Assembly (NCBI GenBank): GCA_900120395.1
Contig: LT635553.1
Coordinates: 974,254-1,038,253, forward strand
Reading direction: 5' to 3'
DNA length: 64,000 nucleotides
DNA from: Porphyromonadaceae bacterium FC4
GTDB lineage: Bacteria > Bacteroidota > Bacteroidia > Bacteroidales > Porphyromonadaceae
A program made the translations under genes and the position numbers. The notes beneath the pieces are model-generated. The model had not been told where the DNA came from and did no database searches. It saw nothing but the letters and a program-made list of their open reading frames with translations. Each line of letters begins with the position of its first letter. Within the stretch, counting starts at the first letter, position 1. Positions 17,994 to 27,367 of the stretch are shown piece after piece.

Positions 17994-18458
17994 TTAGCCT
18001 ATGGTGATTAGTGTGTCACCTTCTTGTACGGAGTCTCCCTTGGATACATTGACAGATGCTACAGTGCCATCACGATCTGCCTTGATGTCATTTTCCATCT
18101 TCATAGCCTCAAGTACAAGGATTTTTTGACCCTTCTTAACTGCATCACCTTCGTTCACAAGAACGGAAATAATGACCCCTGGAAGCGGAGAAATTACTGA
18201 TTTTGCAGATCCGGTAGCAGGTTTGGGAGCTGGTGCTGCTTGAGCTTTAGGTGCTGGCGCTGGTTCCGTTGCTTTGGCTGTTGGTTGGGCTGCAGAGACG
18301 GTAGCCTCAGGCTTTTGAGGTGCTGGCGCTGGTTCCGGTCTATCCAAAACGACATCATAGTTCTGGCCATTGACTTCGACTGAGGCGTTGTTGCCGTCTA
18401 CACTTTTGATCTCGACATTGTACTTAGTACCGTTGATGGTATAGGAAAATTTCTTCAT
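17994..18458 (-). CDS. mmdC: Biotin carboxyl carrier subunit of the decarboxylase
   Basis: A 154-residue biotin carrier. Residues 1-40 form a small N-terminal domain (FSYTINGTKYNVEIKSVDG), 41-84 a flexible Pro/Ala linker, and 85-154 a biotinyl domain with EAMKMEND, in which K120 is the biotin site. It shuttles carboxybiotin between the MmdA carboxyltransferase and the membrane-bound MmdB. The Pro/Ala hinge is the family's usual swinging arm. It lies between oadG and mmdB in the leftward operon. Confidence 0.93.
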   Translation of the reverse strand: MKKFSYTINGTKYNVEIKSVDGNNASVEVNGQNYDVVLDRPEPAPAPQKPEATVSAAQPTAKATEPAPAPKAQAAPAPKPATGSAKSVISPLPGVIISVLVNEGDAVKKGQKILVLEAMKMENDIKADRDGTVASVNVSKGDSVQEGDTLITIG

Positions 18459-18520
18459 GGTCGTGTTTTTATATGCTTGGAGGTTTAGTTTCTAAAATAA
18501 ATATTTGAGGGTCAGGTTTT

Positions 18521-19486
18521 CTATTTTTGGAGTTGCTTTGGAGTTCGACGCATCATAAAAGACTTATTCGACCAGTTGGTTGCAGTCTTTTCAGGAGATA
18601 GGTATATCATGCCCGAACGTTCTCCCCCCAAAATGCCGGATTGGTACAGAGCCATTGCGATTGCTACGTGCTCTGGTGATCCGTTGGCATCATGTAGAGC
18701 CATCGCAATTGCTGCATACACTTCATCAGACTTCGATTGCTTCTTTGTTGGCTTGCTACTCTTTGTAGGCGTTGTTGATTTCGATACTTCCTTTTCTCTT
18801 TCTTTGCGAGTGAAAAAGTTACCTGTTCCCTTGAATACAAAGTAGAGAATAATTAGTGCAATGAATACGGTTGATACAGCGATTAGGGTCATTACAAGCC
18901 CGTATGGATCATAGGTTCGAAAGTTTTTTATGTTTTCGTTTCCATGAAAATAATCGTTCAACTCATCGGGGGTGACGTGGGTGGTTAATTGAAAATCTCC
19001 CTTGCCATCCGGAACACGTGCATAGCTGATGTCAGCATCCATCGGCGGAATGGTGATCTGATCAACTAAGGTTACACCATCCTCTAGGTACAGATATATA
19101 GTATTTGTCTGGCTTGGATCCAGTACCATATCTACGTGGTGTACACCTTTGCCGGCTTCGCCATCGAGAAAGACAACGAAAGTCTGATACGGTGGTACTA
19201 TAGACTTTTTTGAGCCGGTACGTATAGGAAACTTGGCTGGCTCATTGGGATCATCGCTAAGGAACATCCCTCCCATGTTGATAGTTGCAGCGGAGGGGTT
19301 GTAGAACTCAATCCATGGCGACCTGTTGCCACTCTCATCAATGTATCCGGATTGGTTATTCAGATGTACCTCATTGATTCGGATAGCATTTTGGGCAAAC
19401 GTCGCTGAAGCACTCATGGCAGAGAACACCATGAGTACCAGCAGTACTCCCCATTTGCTATGGTCTAGACGTATGTTTTTATGCAT
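18521..19486 (-). CDS. OadG-like subunit fused to a lamin-tail domain
   Basis: A 321-residue protein in the OadG (gamma/delta) position of the decarboxylase operon. It has a signal peptide (cleavage after about residue 32, TFAQ), an extracytoplasmic lamin-tail-like domain at about 33-160 (RINEVHLNN, SPWIEFYNPS, MFLSDDPNEPAKF), one transmembrane helix at about 195-218, a Lys/Ser/Thr-rich linker and a cytoplasmic tail with EVYAAIAMALHD typical of OadG-associated tails. Ordinary OadG subunits are about 80-100 residues, so the extracytoplasmic domain is an addition; it may anchor or stabilise the complex. Ends 13 bases... the mmdA stop lies 13 bases upstream of its start. Confidence 0.75.
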   Translation of the reverse strand: MHKNIRLDHSKWGVLLVLMVFSAMSASATFAQNAIRINEVHLNNQSGYIDESGNRSPWIEFYNPSAATINMGGMFLSDDPNEPAKFPIRTGSKKSIVPPYQTFVVFLDGEAGKGVHHVDMVLDPSQTNTIYLYLEDGVTLVDQITIPPMDADISYARVPDGKGDFQLTTHVTPDELNDYFHGNENIKNFRTYDPYGLVMTLIAVSTVFIALIILYFVFKGTGNFFTRKEREKEVSKSTTPTKSSKPTKKQSKSDEVYAAIAMALHDANGSPEHVAIAMALYQSGILGGERSGMIYLSPEKTATNWSNKSFMMRRTPKQLQK

Positions 19487-19498
19487 GAGGAAATTAAC

Positions 19499-21055
19499 TT
19501 AGAGGGGTAGGTTGTCATGCTTTTTGGCGGGCATATTATCCCGCTTTGTAGCAAGCTCACGGAGTGAACGTATGATGCGATAGCGAGTGTTTTGAGGCTC
19601 GATAACATCGTCTATATAGCCGTATGATGCAGCGACGTATGGATTAGCAAAGAGTTCTCTATACTCTTCCTCTTTTTCGATAGCTGCCTTTTGTGGGTCT
19701 TCAGCTGCAGCAACCTCTTTTGCGAAGATAACGCTGACAGCACCACTAGCCCCCATCACTGCGACTTCCGCAGTAGGCCATGCATAGTTGACATCGCTAT
19801 TGAGATGCTTAGACCCCATAACTATATAGGCACCACCGTATGCTTTTCGTAGGATAATGGTGATCTTGGGGACTGTTGCTTCCCCATAGGCGTAAAGAAG
19901 CTTGGCTCCATGTGTAATCACTCCATTGTACTCTTGTCCTGTGCCTGGCAGGAATCCGGGGACATCGACTAGTGTAACAACAGGAATATTAAATGCATCA
20001 CAGAAGCGTACGAAGCGCGCACCTTTTCGAGAAGCATTTACGTCCAAAACACCAGCTTTAGATCGAGGTTGGTTAGCGACAATTCCGACTGTTTCCCCAT
20101 CGAATCTTGCAAATCCAATGATGATGTTCGTTGCAAAGTCACGGTGTACTTCTAAAAACTCTCCATTGTCAACGATAGCAGATATGATTTCGTACATATC
20201 GTATGCCTTGTTGGGGTTATCAGGAATGATCTCGTTGAGCGTTTGCTCTACACGATCAATAGGATCATTGCATTCTACTCGCGGAGCTGTCTCCATGTTG
20301 TTGGAGGGAAGGTAGCTGAGTAGCTTTCGGATAAGTGCGATAGCATCCGTATCGTTGTCAGCTGAGAAGTGTGCCACTCCGCTCTTGGACATATGTACAG
20401 ATGCTCCACCTAGATCCTCTGTCGTGACGTCTTCATTCGTTACAGACTTCACTACTTTTGGTCCGGTCAGGAACATATAGCTTGTACCCGACACCATGAT
20501 GTTGAAGTCTGTGAGTGCCGGAGAGTATACTGCACCGCCTGCACATGGCCCAAATATGCCTGATATTTGGGGAATAACGCCAGATGCCATGATGTTTTGT
20601 TGAAAAATACTCCCGTATCCACTGAGAGCATTGACACCCTCTTGGATCCGAGCACCGCCTGAGTCGTTGATGCCAATTACCGGAGCACCGACCTTCATGG
20701 CACGCTCCATGACACGACAGATCTTCATGGCATGCATTTCACCTAGAGATCCTGCATTGCTGGTGAAGTCCTGTGCATATACATACACGAGTCGTCCATC
20801 AATAGTTCCACTGCCGGTTACTACACCATCACCTAGGATACCTTTCTTGTCTATTCCGAAGTTTGTATTCCGAATTTTTACAAACATCTCCATCTCTTCG
20901 AAGGTTCCTTCATCTAGAAGGAGAGCAATGCGCTCTCGAGCGGTAAGCTTGCCTTTAGAGTGTTGCTTTTCTATTCTTTTTTCGCCACCACCCATTTTTG
21001 CCTGCTCCCTAAGGGCATGTAGCTCATTTATTTTTCTCTGTTGTGCGCTACTCAT
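19499..21055 (-). CDS. mmdA: Methylmalonyl-CoA decarboxylase, alpha (carboxyltransferase) subunit
   Basis: A 518-residue carboxyltransferase of the acyl-CoA carboxylase beta family, with the two crotonase-like halves. It moves the carboxyl group of methylmalonyl-CoA to biotin on MmdC. Seen: [19 protein letters not shown] near the N-terminus, the first oxyanion region [14 protein letters not shown] and [12 protein letters not shown], and the second-half [16 protein letters not shown] with [14 protein letters not shown]. Length is normal for the family. Propionyl-CoA carboxylase beta is the main alternative, but the adjacent MmdB/MmdC/OadG genes favour the decarboxylase pump. It follows mce by 122 bases. 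Confidence 0.93.
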   Translation of the reverse strand: MSSAQQRKINELHALREQAKMGGGEKRIEKQHSKGKLTARERIALLLDEGTFEEMEMFVKIRNTNFGIDKKGILGDGVVTGSGTIDGRLVYVYAQDFTSNAGSLGEMHAMKICRVMERAMKVGAPVIGINDSGGARIQEGVNALSGYGSIFQQNIMASGVIPQISGIFGPCAGGAVYSPALTDFNIMVSGTSYMFLTGPKVVKSVTNEDVTTEDLGGASVHMSKSGVAHFSADNDTDAIALIRKLLSYLPSNNMETAPRVECNDPIDRVEQTLNEIIPDNPNKAYDMYEIISAIVDNGEFLEVHRDFATNIIIGFARFDGETVGIVANQPRSKAGVLDVNASRKGARFVRFCDAFNIPVVTLVDVPGFLPGTGQEYNGVITHGAKLLYAYGEATVPKITIILRKAYGGAYIVMGSKHLNSDVNYAWPTAEVAVMGASGAVSVIFAKEVAAAEDPQKAAIEKEEEYRELFANPYVAASYGYIDDVIEPQNTRYRIIRSLRELATKRDNMPAKKHDNLPL

Positions 21056-21177
21056 ACTGTATTAAAATGCTGGATTGATAATCGATGTCTTAGAATTGGC
21101 AAAGCCACCTCTCCTACACAATGTTTTATGCAGAGGAAGTAGGTGGCTCTATGCGGATATTATATACTCAGTGTCCC

Positions 21178-21594
21178 TTACTTGTCGCATTTGCAGCAAA
21201 GCTCGGTCAGTACTCTCTGTGTGGATTTTGGGTGTAGGAAGGCAATGTCAAGCCCCTCAGCACCACGACGGGGGTGTTCGTCAATAAGCTGGACACCCTT
21301 GGACTCCACGTGACGGAGTGCTTCTTCTGTGTCAGGTACTGCAAATGCAATGTGATGAATGCCTTCACCACGCTTTTCGATGAACTTAGCAATTGTGCTG
21401 TCCGGGCTAGTCGGTTCCAGAAGCTCGATCTTAGTGTCCGTATTTCCTACCCTGAAGAAAGCAGTCTTTACCTTTTGGTCTTCAACTTCTTCGATAGCGT
21501 AACATTTCATGCCTAATACGTCCTCGTAGTAGGGCCTAGCTTCCTCTATGCTCTTGACGGCGATGCCAAGGTGTTCGATGTGTGTTATATTCAT
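21178..21594 (-). CDS. mce: Methylmalonyl-CoA epimerase
   Basis: A 138-residue VOC-fold enzyme interconverting (R)- and (S)-methylmalonyl-CoA. The metal ligands of the family are in place: H8 (IEHLGIAV), a residue in IELLEP (E57/E60 region), H80/H81 (GIHHIAF) and E131 near the C-terminus (RVLTELC). Placed first in the leftward operon, it links methylmalonyl-CoA mutase (not in this window) to the sodium-pumping decarboxylase, giving propionyl-CoA from succinyl-CoA. Confidence 0.95.
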   Translation of the reverse strand: MNITHIEHLGIAVKSIEEARPYYEDVLGMKCYAIEEVEDQKVKTAFFRVGNTDTKIELLEPTSPDSTIAKFIEKRGEGIHHIAFAVPDTEEALRHVESKGVQLIDEHPRRGAEGLDIAFLHPKSTQRVLTELCCKCDK

Positions 21595-21656
21595 AACCGT
21601 TGGTATTTAATTATTTGGTTGATAGTATACTTTCAAGTGATATTCCCTTAACATCA

Positions 21657-21691
21657 CAAATATAGGTTTTTCTAAACGAAAAAAGACAAAA
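21657..21691 (-). promoter_or_regulatory. Candidate promoter of the mce-mmd operon
   Basis: On the minus strand TTTTG (21691-21687), 22-base spacer, TATATTTG (21664-21657). The spacer is slightly long; the -7 box fits well. About 60 bases upstream of the mce start. Confidence 0.4.
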
Positions 21692-21791
21692 CTATAAAGG
21701 AAATTCTCTCCAGTCAGTATTATTATGTGGCTTGTTTGGTTTGGTAAGACTTCTTTTGAGGAGGATGTGGCTTGTTTTAGTCAAAAACAAG

Positions 21792-22754
21792 TTATTCTGG
21801 CAGCTTGACATAGGCAACAGGCCTGTCATGCTTCAAGAAGCCTAGAATGTTATTCGAGAGCTCTTTTGCCATTGATTGTCGAGCATCCCTAGTTTGAGTC
21901 CCAACATGAGGAGTCATCACCACATTAGGAAGGTCGTAGAGTTCATCTAGGGGTTGATCCTCAAATTCGAAAACATCCATTGCAGCTCCAGCTATTTCAT
22001 CACTTTTGAGAGCTTCGACCAGTGCCGCCTCGTCCACTACAGCACCTCGAGCTGCATTTACAAGGATGGCGGTTTGCTTCATCTGACTGAGGGTGTCTTT
22101 GTTGACCAGGTGATGTGTTTCTTGCGTGTATGGAGTATGAAGGCAGATGATGTCGCTTCTGCGGAACACCTCCTCTTTACTGGCGAATGTCCACTCGTTC
22201 TTCTCTTCCAGTGGTGTACGCTTGTTGTATATTATCTTAACCCCAAATCCTTGTAGCATTTCAGCAACGGCTTGACCGATATTGCCAAATCCTATGATGC
22301 CCACGGTTTTTCCATATAGATCAGAGCCCAAACCATCTCCAAGTCCCTTTTTTGTATTCGCTCTAGCACTCCGCATACTGCGGTCCCACTCAGCTATGCG
22401 ACGCGTTGCACTCAGGATCAGCCCTACAGTTAGTTCTGCAGTTGGACGTACTACAGATTTTGGAGTGTTGCAGACCTTGATGTGACGTTCTTTAGCATGA
22501 TGGAGGTCAATGTTATTGAAGCCTACTGCATAGTTGGCTATCAATTTGAGATTCGGGAAATGATCCATTATCCTCTTGTTCACCGGTAGAGAAAACTCTG
22601 TGGCAAGTATTGTAGCGTCGCTAGGGAGTGTGAGAACATTGTCCTCTGTTAGCTCAAAATCATCAGCCAAAAAACGAACGTCACACTCATCCATGAGTTC
22701 CTCTAGTCCGTGAGTACTAGTAGGTTTGAATAAAAACTGTACTGTCTCTTTCAT
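21792..22754 (-). CDS. D-isomer-specific 2-hydroxyacid dehydrogenase
   Basis: A 320-residue NAD(P)-dependent enzyme of the glyoxylate/hydroxypyruvate reductase-like branch. Substrate domain residues 1-100 and 290-320 flank a Rossmann domain with GIIGFGNIGQAVAEML (about 150-165). The catalytic triad is recognisable: Arg in NAARGAVVDE, Glu in FEFEDQP, His in MTPHVGTQT. The exact 2-oxo acid reduced cannot be read from sequence. It starts 21 bases after the LptD stop, so the two may be cotranscribed, though no functional link is obvious. Confidence 0.88.
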   Translation of the reverse strand: MKETVQFLFKPTSTHGLEELMDECDVRFLADDFELTEDNVLTLPSDATILATEFSLPVNKRIMDHFPNLKLIANYAVGFNNIDLHHAKERHIKVCNTPKSVVRPTAELTVGLILSATRRIAEWDRSMRSARANTKKGLGDGLGSDLYGKTVGIIGFGNIGQAVAEMLQGFGVKIIYNKRTPLEEKNEWTFASKEEVFRRSDIICLHTPYTQETHHLVNKDTLSQMKQTAILVNAARGAVVDEAALVEALKSDEIAGAAMDVFEFEDQPLDELYDLPNVVMTPHVGTQTRDARQSMAKELSNNILGFLKHDRPVAYVKLPE

Positions 22755-22775
22755 TCTTGTTAGATTGTAAATGGT

Positions 22776-25556
22776 CTAGTACCATAGGTTTCGCTGTCTC
22801 GGATGGCTATTCTCTTGATACTTGAGGTCATGTAATAGTTGAGACTTGACCGCAATTGTGAAGTTGTATGACTTGTATGGTCCTACAGGGATGAAGCTAG
22901 CAGTCATTGTCCAGCAATGCAGATCACGAGAGATATTGCAGGACATGTTTGTGATTTTATTTAGATCAAAGTTGTAGTTGGCTGAGAAATTGAATCTCCA
23001 GTTTTTCGTGAAGTTCAAGTTGCCATTGAAGCTAAGGTCGTGTCTAAGCTTGTATCTGTATTCTTTCTTGTTGGTATCAAAGTCTTCCGGTCCTCCCCAG
23101 CCCAAGGATAAGTTGTAGTTAAATCCCAGGCTCCAGTCAATGTTGTTTTTACTGTAGCCGTAGTTGTCGTATTCAAGGTCACCTTGCCTGTTGCCGGCGA
23201 AAAGGGATCCTCCCTCGTTACGTTCCGCTCTAGGATCCGGCGGGATATCCCCATCAAGCGGACGGTCTGAGTCTGAGGTCTCTTTGTCCTCATTACTCTT
23301 ATCTCCAAGACCGACCTTAGCGAGCAGACTCTTTAGTGTTTTGGGGTTAAATGTATAAGAAAAAGATGTGCTTGTGCCTCTGAGTCTTCCCAGCCCCTTG
23401 CCATTAAGAGCCCTAAGCTTATCAACCCTATAGGGGACGATACGATTGTCGTGCTCATGGTAGTCATAGGTATAGGGGTCAAATTGGCCGGATAACCTCA
23501 GGGTAAAGTCTTTCGTTAGTCGTAGGGATATTGAGGCAGAGAGATCAGCCCACTGAAAGGAGTCGGCCGCTAGATTATAGCTGGTTGAAAGCGAGAGTGA
23601 CTCAATCAAACTAATCTTTCTGTACTCAATGGAGTCGCCTTTTGCCTTTACTTTGGCTTCAAGATTGTTATTGACAGACAACCCTATGCTACCACTTTTT
23701 CCTCTTCCCGGGACACCAAATAGTTGCCCGCTATAGGGCGAGTATTGTGTTTCTACATGCCTGCCGTCGGTGGCGATGTAGTTTAGCTCCTCCCAGTAGC
23801 CAAATTTTGGATTCCCAAAATCAGGCCTATAGTTTATGGATACCGAAGGCTCCATCCGGTGTCTAATCATATTTACATAATCGCCAAAAATAGGCAGTGG
23901 TTTGAAAAAACCGTAGAGCGTAGTTGACAGGGAGAGTGAAGCATTGAAGTCGTAAACCCGATAAAAGCCGGAAGTGGTATCTACCGGTACTACACGATTG
24001 ACATCGGGGTCATATGCTTGTTGTATACGCTGAGTATACCAGCGCTCGCTATAGTTGAATGAGGGCGTGATCTTGAAGTAGTCAAAGAGGTCAAAAGATG
24101 CCGAGACAGGGATCTGGTGATTCATGCCATTCCTCCAGTCTCTAAGAAAGTTGGACTTGAGGAGTTTGCTTTCTTTTGTCTGAATTGAGTTACGCAGTTG
24201 TCCCGAATAGGATATAGATATCTTCTCATACCAGCGATCTTCTCCTACTTGCTTTTTACGCTTGAAGGGATAGACCCTACTCATGCTAATGGATAGGTTG
24301 GGTAGGGTTACGTTTACCGTGCTATCTTGAGACCGTTGCGCAATATCAAATGACCCGGAAATACTCCATGGACTATTCGGAAAACGTTGGCTAAAGCTAA
24401 TCGAAGAGCTTTTCGTGTTCTGTCCCATTACCGCTTGGTTGTACAGAGCATTTAGGTCGTTGTGGTTATATGAGCTGGTCGAAAAGTTGACATTTGCCGA
24501 AAAAGTACGATATGGATTGGCTTTGGCGTCCTGCTGATGGCTCCAAGAAATCCTAAAGTCCTTGGATACAGATAGGTCTCCTGCTACTTTATCACCTCGT
24601 TTGGTTACCAGGTAGCTGGCATCTAGGGCACCACTGTACTTATAGCGTTTCCGGTACGATGATCGTGCATTCACTCCCCATGATCCCTTTGTGTACAGGT
24701 CACCCGTTAGCTGTAGATCTACGTAGTCATTGATGGCTAGATAATACCCACCATTTCGAAGGTAAAATCCTCGCTCCATCTCGTCGCCGTAGGTGGGCAT
24801 GATGAATCCACTTGACCGAGTGGTCGTAAAAGGGAAAAACGCAAACGGCAAACCTACCGGAAGCGGTACATCTGCTATCACCAGGTACAAGGGTCCCGAG
24901 ACCAGATCCTTCTGGGGGCGGACCTTCGCCTTCGTTAGTGAAATGTAGAAGTGGGGGTGCTCATGGTCTTCACAGGTGGAGTATTTGCCATCCTCCATGT
25001 ATAGATCAGAGTTTTCCATCCGCTTGGTACGTGCTGCTGTCACGTAGCCTTCTCCTTGCTGAGTGATGACATCCGTGATGTAGCCGCGAGAAGTGTTTAT
25101 ATTGTAGCTGATGGACTTAGCCTCGTATGTCTCATTTTCTCCACTTTGGATCTTAGCGTATACCAGATCTCTGTTCAGAGAATCAGGGTACTCGATGTAG
25201 GTAGAGAAGATGGTTCCTGAGTCCGTTTGCATGGACATATAGTCACCCTCAAGTTGTTGGTTTTGGTACTTGACTTGTGCATGACCATACATCTTCACGT
25301 ACTTTTTCTTGGGCAGTATGACTATAGAGTCGTTGCTCTCGAACTCCATCGGTTCCCTCAGCTCACTCAGCAGTGAGTCGGCAGGTACAGTGTCTGTGGA
25401 GAGGGAGTCTGTGGATAGACTGTCGAGCGCCACTGCATCCTGTAGCACCGATATCCAGGTCTTACTCGCATGACCGGTCCCATAACCGATCTGAGCGGAC
25501 ACCAGTACATACCCAAGCAGAAGCATAGGGCCAAAGTAGCGACGAAGTCGTTTCAC
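22776..25556 (-). CDS. lptD: LPS-assembly protein LptD (Bacteroidetes type)
   Basis: A 926-residue outer-membrane protein with an N-terminal signal region (MKRLRRYFGPMLLLGYVLVSAQIGYG), a short degenerate tandem repeat of DSLSTD near residues 46-60, an OstA/LptA-like jellyroll (about 75-190: YVKMYGHAQVKYQNQQLEGDY, DVITQQGEGYVTA) and a large barrel from about 215 on (VPLPVGLPFAFFPF, SSGFIMPTYG), ending in TIAVKSQLLHDLKYQ. This is the domain order of LptD, which inserts LPS into the outer leaflet together with LptE. The disulfide cysteine pattern of the E. coli protein is not apparent. Confidence 0.85.
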   Translation of the reverse strand: MKRLRRYFGPMLLLGYVLVSAQIGYGTGHASKTWISVLQDAVALDSLSTDSLSTDTVPADSLLSELREPMEFESNDSIVILPKKKYVKMYGHAQVKYQNQQLEGDYMSMQTDSGTIFSTYIEYPDSLNRDLVYAKIQSGENETYEAKSISYNINTSRGYITDVITQQGEGYVTAARTKRMENSDLYMEDGKYSTCEDHEHPHFYISLTKAKVRPQKDLVSGPLYLVIADVPLPVGLPFAFFPFTTTRSSGFIMPTYGDEMERGFYLRNGGYYLAINDYVDLQLTGDLYTKGSWGVNARSSYRKRYKYSGALDASYLVTKRGDKVAGDLSVSKDFRISWSHQQDAKANPYRTFSANVNFSTSSYNHNDLNALYNQAVMGQNTKSSSISFSQRFPNSPWSISGSFDIAQRSQDSTVNVTLPNLSISMSRVYPFKRKKQVGEDRWYEKISISYSGQLRNSIQTKESKLLKSNFLRDWRNGMNHQIPVSASFDLFDYFKITPSFNYSERWYTQRIQQAYDPDVNRVVPVDTTSGFYRVYDFNASLSLSTTLYGFFKPLPIFGDYVNMIRHRMEPSVSINYRPDFGNPKFGYWEELNYIATDGRHVETQYSPYSGQLFGVPGRGKSGSIGLSVNNNLEAKVKAKGDSIEYRKISLIESLSLSTSYNLAADSFQWADLSASISLRLTKDFTLRLSGQFDPYTYDYHEHDNRIVPYRVDKLRALNGKGLGRLRGTSTSFSYTFNPKTLKSLLAKVGLGDKSNEDKETSDSDRPLDGDIPPDPRAERNEGGSLFAGNRQGDLEYDNYGYSKNNIDWSLGFNYNLSLGWGGPEDFDTNKKEYRYKLRHDLSFNGNLNFTKNWRFNFSANYNFDLNKITNMSCNISRDLHCWTMTASFIPVGPYKSYNFTIAVKSQLLHDLKYQENSHPRQRNLWY

Positions 25557-25606
25557 GAGAGGATACTTTCTTGCCAGTGATTCATGTTTCTAAGCGATGG
25601 ACTGAG

Positions 25607-25635
25607 CAAAGGTATAAATAATACCCCTAAATCAA
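25607..25635 (-). promoter_or_regulatory. Candidate lptD promoter
   Basis: Minus strand TTG (25635-25633), 18-base spacer, TACCTTTG (25614-25607), 51 bases upstream of lptD. The -33 box overlaps the stop of the upstream M24 peptidase gene. Confidence 0.45.
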
Positions 25636-26822
25636 CACCTTCCGAGTGGAATAATTGACATGTCGAGAGGGGTCACGTTTTCTGCTCCTTCCTCGTTGAT
25701 GATGTATGTATTTTCTACACCTGCCGGACCGGCATCGGGTATGACGAACTTGGGCTCAAAAGCGATTACCATGTTTGTTTCAAAGCATCCCGACCAATTA
25801 CCGGTAAGGACGGGCAGCTCATTGATCTCAAGACCTAAGCCATGGCCTACAAACTTACTCTTCCACTCTGCTCCCATAAAGTAGTCGCTGAGTCCTTCGT
25901 CTTGTACACGTCCCAGACAGTAGTTGTACACTTCTGCTATCGCCATGCCGGGCTTGACGTTTTCTGAAAACCACTCGTGCAGTTCTATGGATAAATCGTG
26001 TGCTCTCCGGACCATCGGGTCAACTTCCCCAAGTGTGTAAGTGCGTGTCATATCCGTAGTGTACTCGCTGTAGTTCCCTGCCATATCCAGCATTATGGAC
26101 ATCCCGTCTTTGAGAATAGTACCGTTTGCTCCAAATGGCATCGCACTGTCTCCGGCTCCGCCCATGGCAAAGTCATAAGGAGCCGGAGCCTCAGCATTCT
26201 TCCCCGCTACCAGATTGCCCATAAAGATCTCCATGCGCCAACCAAAGCACCTAAACACACCTATGGAGCCCCTTCGTCGCATCTGGTATTCGATCCGATG
26301 CTGCCACTGGCGGTCAGTCATTCCCGGCTCGTACAATGAGGGAGCAAGACGATAGATTTCCATGTGTATCTGAGCATTTTTCCTTATTTCAGCCAGCTCG
26401 GCATCGGTTTTGATGGAGCGAACCTTTCTCATCAGCGCTGTCGCATCCACATCGGATACTGTCTCATCTTTTGACAGCTTCCTGAGACGCCAAAAGTCGG
26501 TCACAGGCAGCTGGCTGAGTTCCATGGCCGTCCCATTATTTATGGACAAGCCATATTCCTCCAGAATGTCCGGTATTAGCTCCGGCTTCCGAACAAAGTG
26601 AACCCTTGCCCCATTAGGAGACGACAAGCGAGCCGTCGGTCGTTCCAGAAAGAAAATAGGCTTCTCTGTATGGGTTAGATAGATGTAGCCCTGCATCACG
26701 GTTCCGGTAAGATAGAGAAATGAGGGAATACTACGTAGGAGAAGGCTTTCAACGCCGGCACTCTCCATTGCTCGGTAGATTTTACTCAGTCTTAGCTCTT
26801 GTTCTTGGTGTGTTATATTCAT
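25632..26822 (-). CDS. M24-family metallopeptidase (Xaa-Pro aminopeptidase-like)
   Basis: A 396-residue pita-bread-fold protein. Residues 1-150 form a creatinase-like N-terminal domain; the catalytic domain carries the five metal ligands of M24 peptidases: Asp in MLDMAGNYSEY, Asp in TTDMTRTY, His in VGHGLGLEI, Glu in AFEPKF and Glu in GVENTY. It would remove N-terminal residues from proline-containing peptides, useful in a peptide-fermenting anaerobe. A cytoplasmic location is likely, as no signal peptide is seen. Single gene, with 75 bases to lptD downstream. Confidence 0.88.
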   Translation of the reverse strand: MNITHQEQELRLSKIYRAMESAGVESLLLRSIPSFLYLTGTVMQGYIYLTHTEKPIFFLERPTARLSSPNGARVHFVRKPELIPDILEEYGLSINNGTAMELSQLPVTDFWRLRKLSKDETVSDVDATALMRKVRSIKTDAELAEIRKNAQIHMEIYRLAPSLYEPGMTDRQWQHRIEYQMRRRGSIGVFRCFGWRMEIFMGNLVAGKNAEAPAPYDFAMGGAGDSAMPFGANGTILKDGMSIMLDMAGNYSEYTTDMTRTYTLGEVDPMVRRAHDLSIELHEWFSENVKPGMAIAEVYNYCLGRVQDEGLSDYFMGAEWKSKFVGHGLGLEINELPVLTGNWSGCFETNMVIAFEPKFVIPDAGPAGVENTYIINEEGAENVTPLDMSIIPLGRC

Positions 26823-27090
26823 GGAACGTTTGTTTTCTCTGTTACAGCTCCTGTTGGCATTACCCCCTCATTTCGCTCTTGTACAAATGTACCAACAATT
26901 TCAGAGGTCGTCTCTGCTTCGAGGCTTCTTGCCTTCTCAAAAGTAAGCTTGGATTGATGGATGCAGAATCAATGACATCGTTGGACGAAAAGACGAGATC
27001 AAAACGCCGAATGGAAGTGAAGTGCTAAGTAATACATCTCACTGTCGGACAATTAGATAGGTTTGTCGTAAAGACAGCTACCTGATCCCC

Positions 27091-27176
27091 AAAAAGTTTC
27101 CTACTGGAAACCGTTCGCTTCTATCCGTCAAACCGTTCTCTTTCCTACTGGAAACATTTGGCTGCTATCCGTCAAA
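27091..27176 (-). repeat. Interspersed double-hairpin repeat, copy 4
   Basis: Minus-strand canonical copy: units GATAGCAGC then GATAGAAGC, hairpins ending GGAAAG and GGAAAC. It is followed (minus strand) by GGATCAGGTAGC as after copy 5, and preceded by GGGCGAAAAAATTTGACGG. It lies in the gap 26823-27367 between the M24 peptidase and nifJ genes; the gap otherwise shows only the nifJ terminator and a possible -7 box TACATTTG (26884-26891, minus). Confidence 0.9.
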
Positions 27177-27303
27177 TTTTTTCGCCCTCACCCGGAGTGG
27201 AGACAATAGGTTGGATTGTGGGGTAATTGTGTTGGTTATCAAGAAAGTATGTCGATGGTTCTAAGCGTGCTGGATCTTTTGCTCAAAGTAGTTAGTCAGT
27301 GGT

Positions 27304-27343
27304 AAACAAAAAGGGCTGTGTCGTAGACTACGACACAGCCCTT
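27304..27343 (-). terminator. Terminator of nifJ
   Basis: Perfect 15-bp stem (27311-27325 with 27329-27343), 3-base loop, then TTTTTGTTT on the minus strand; 24 bases past the nifJ stop. Confidence 0.88.
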
Positions 27344-27367
27344 GGGGGCTAGAGTATAGATTACTCT

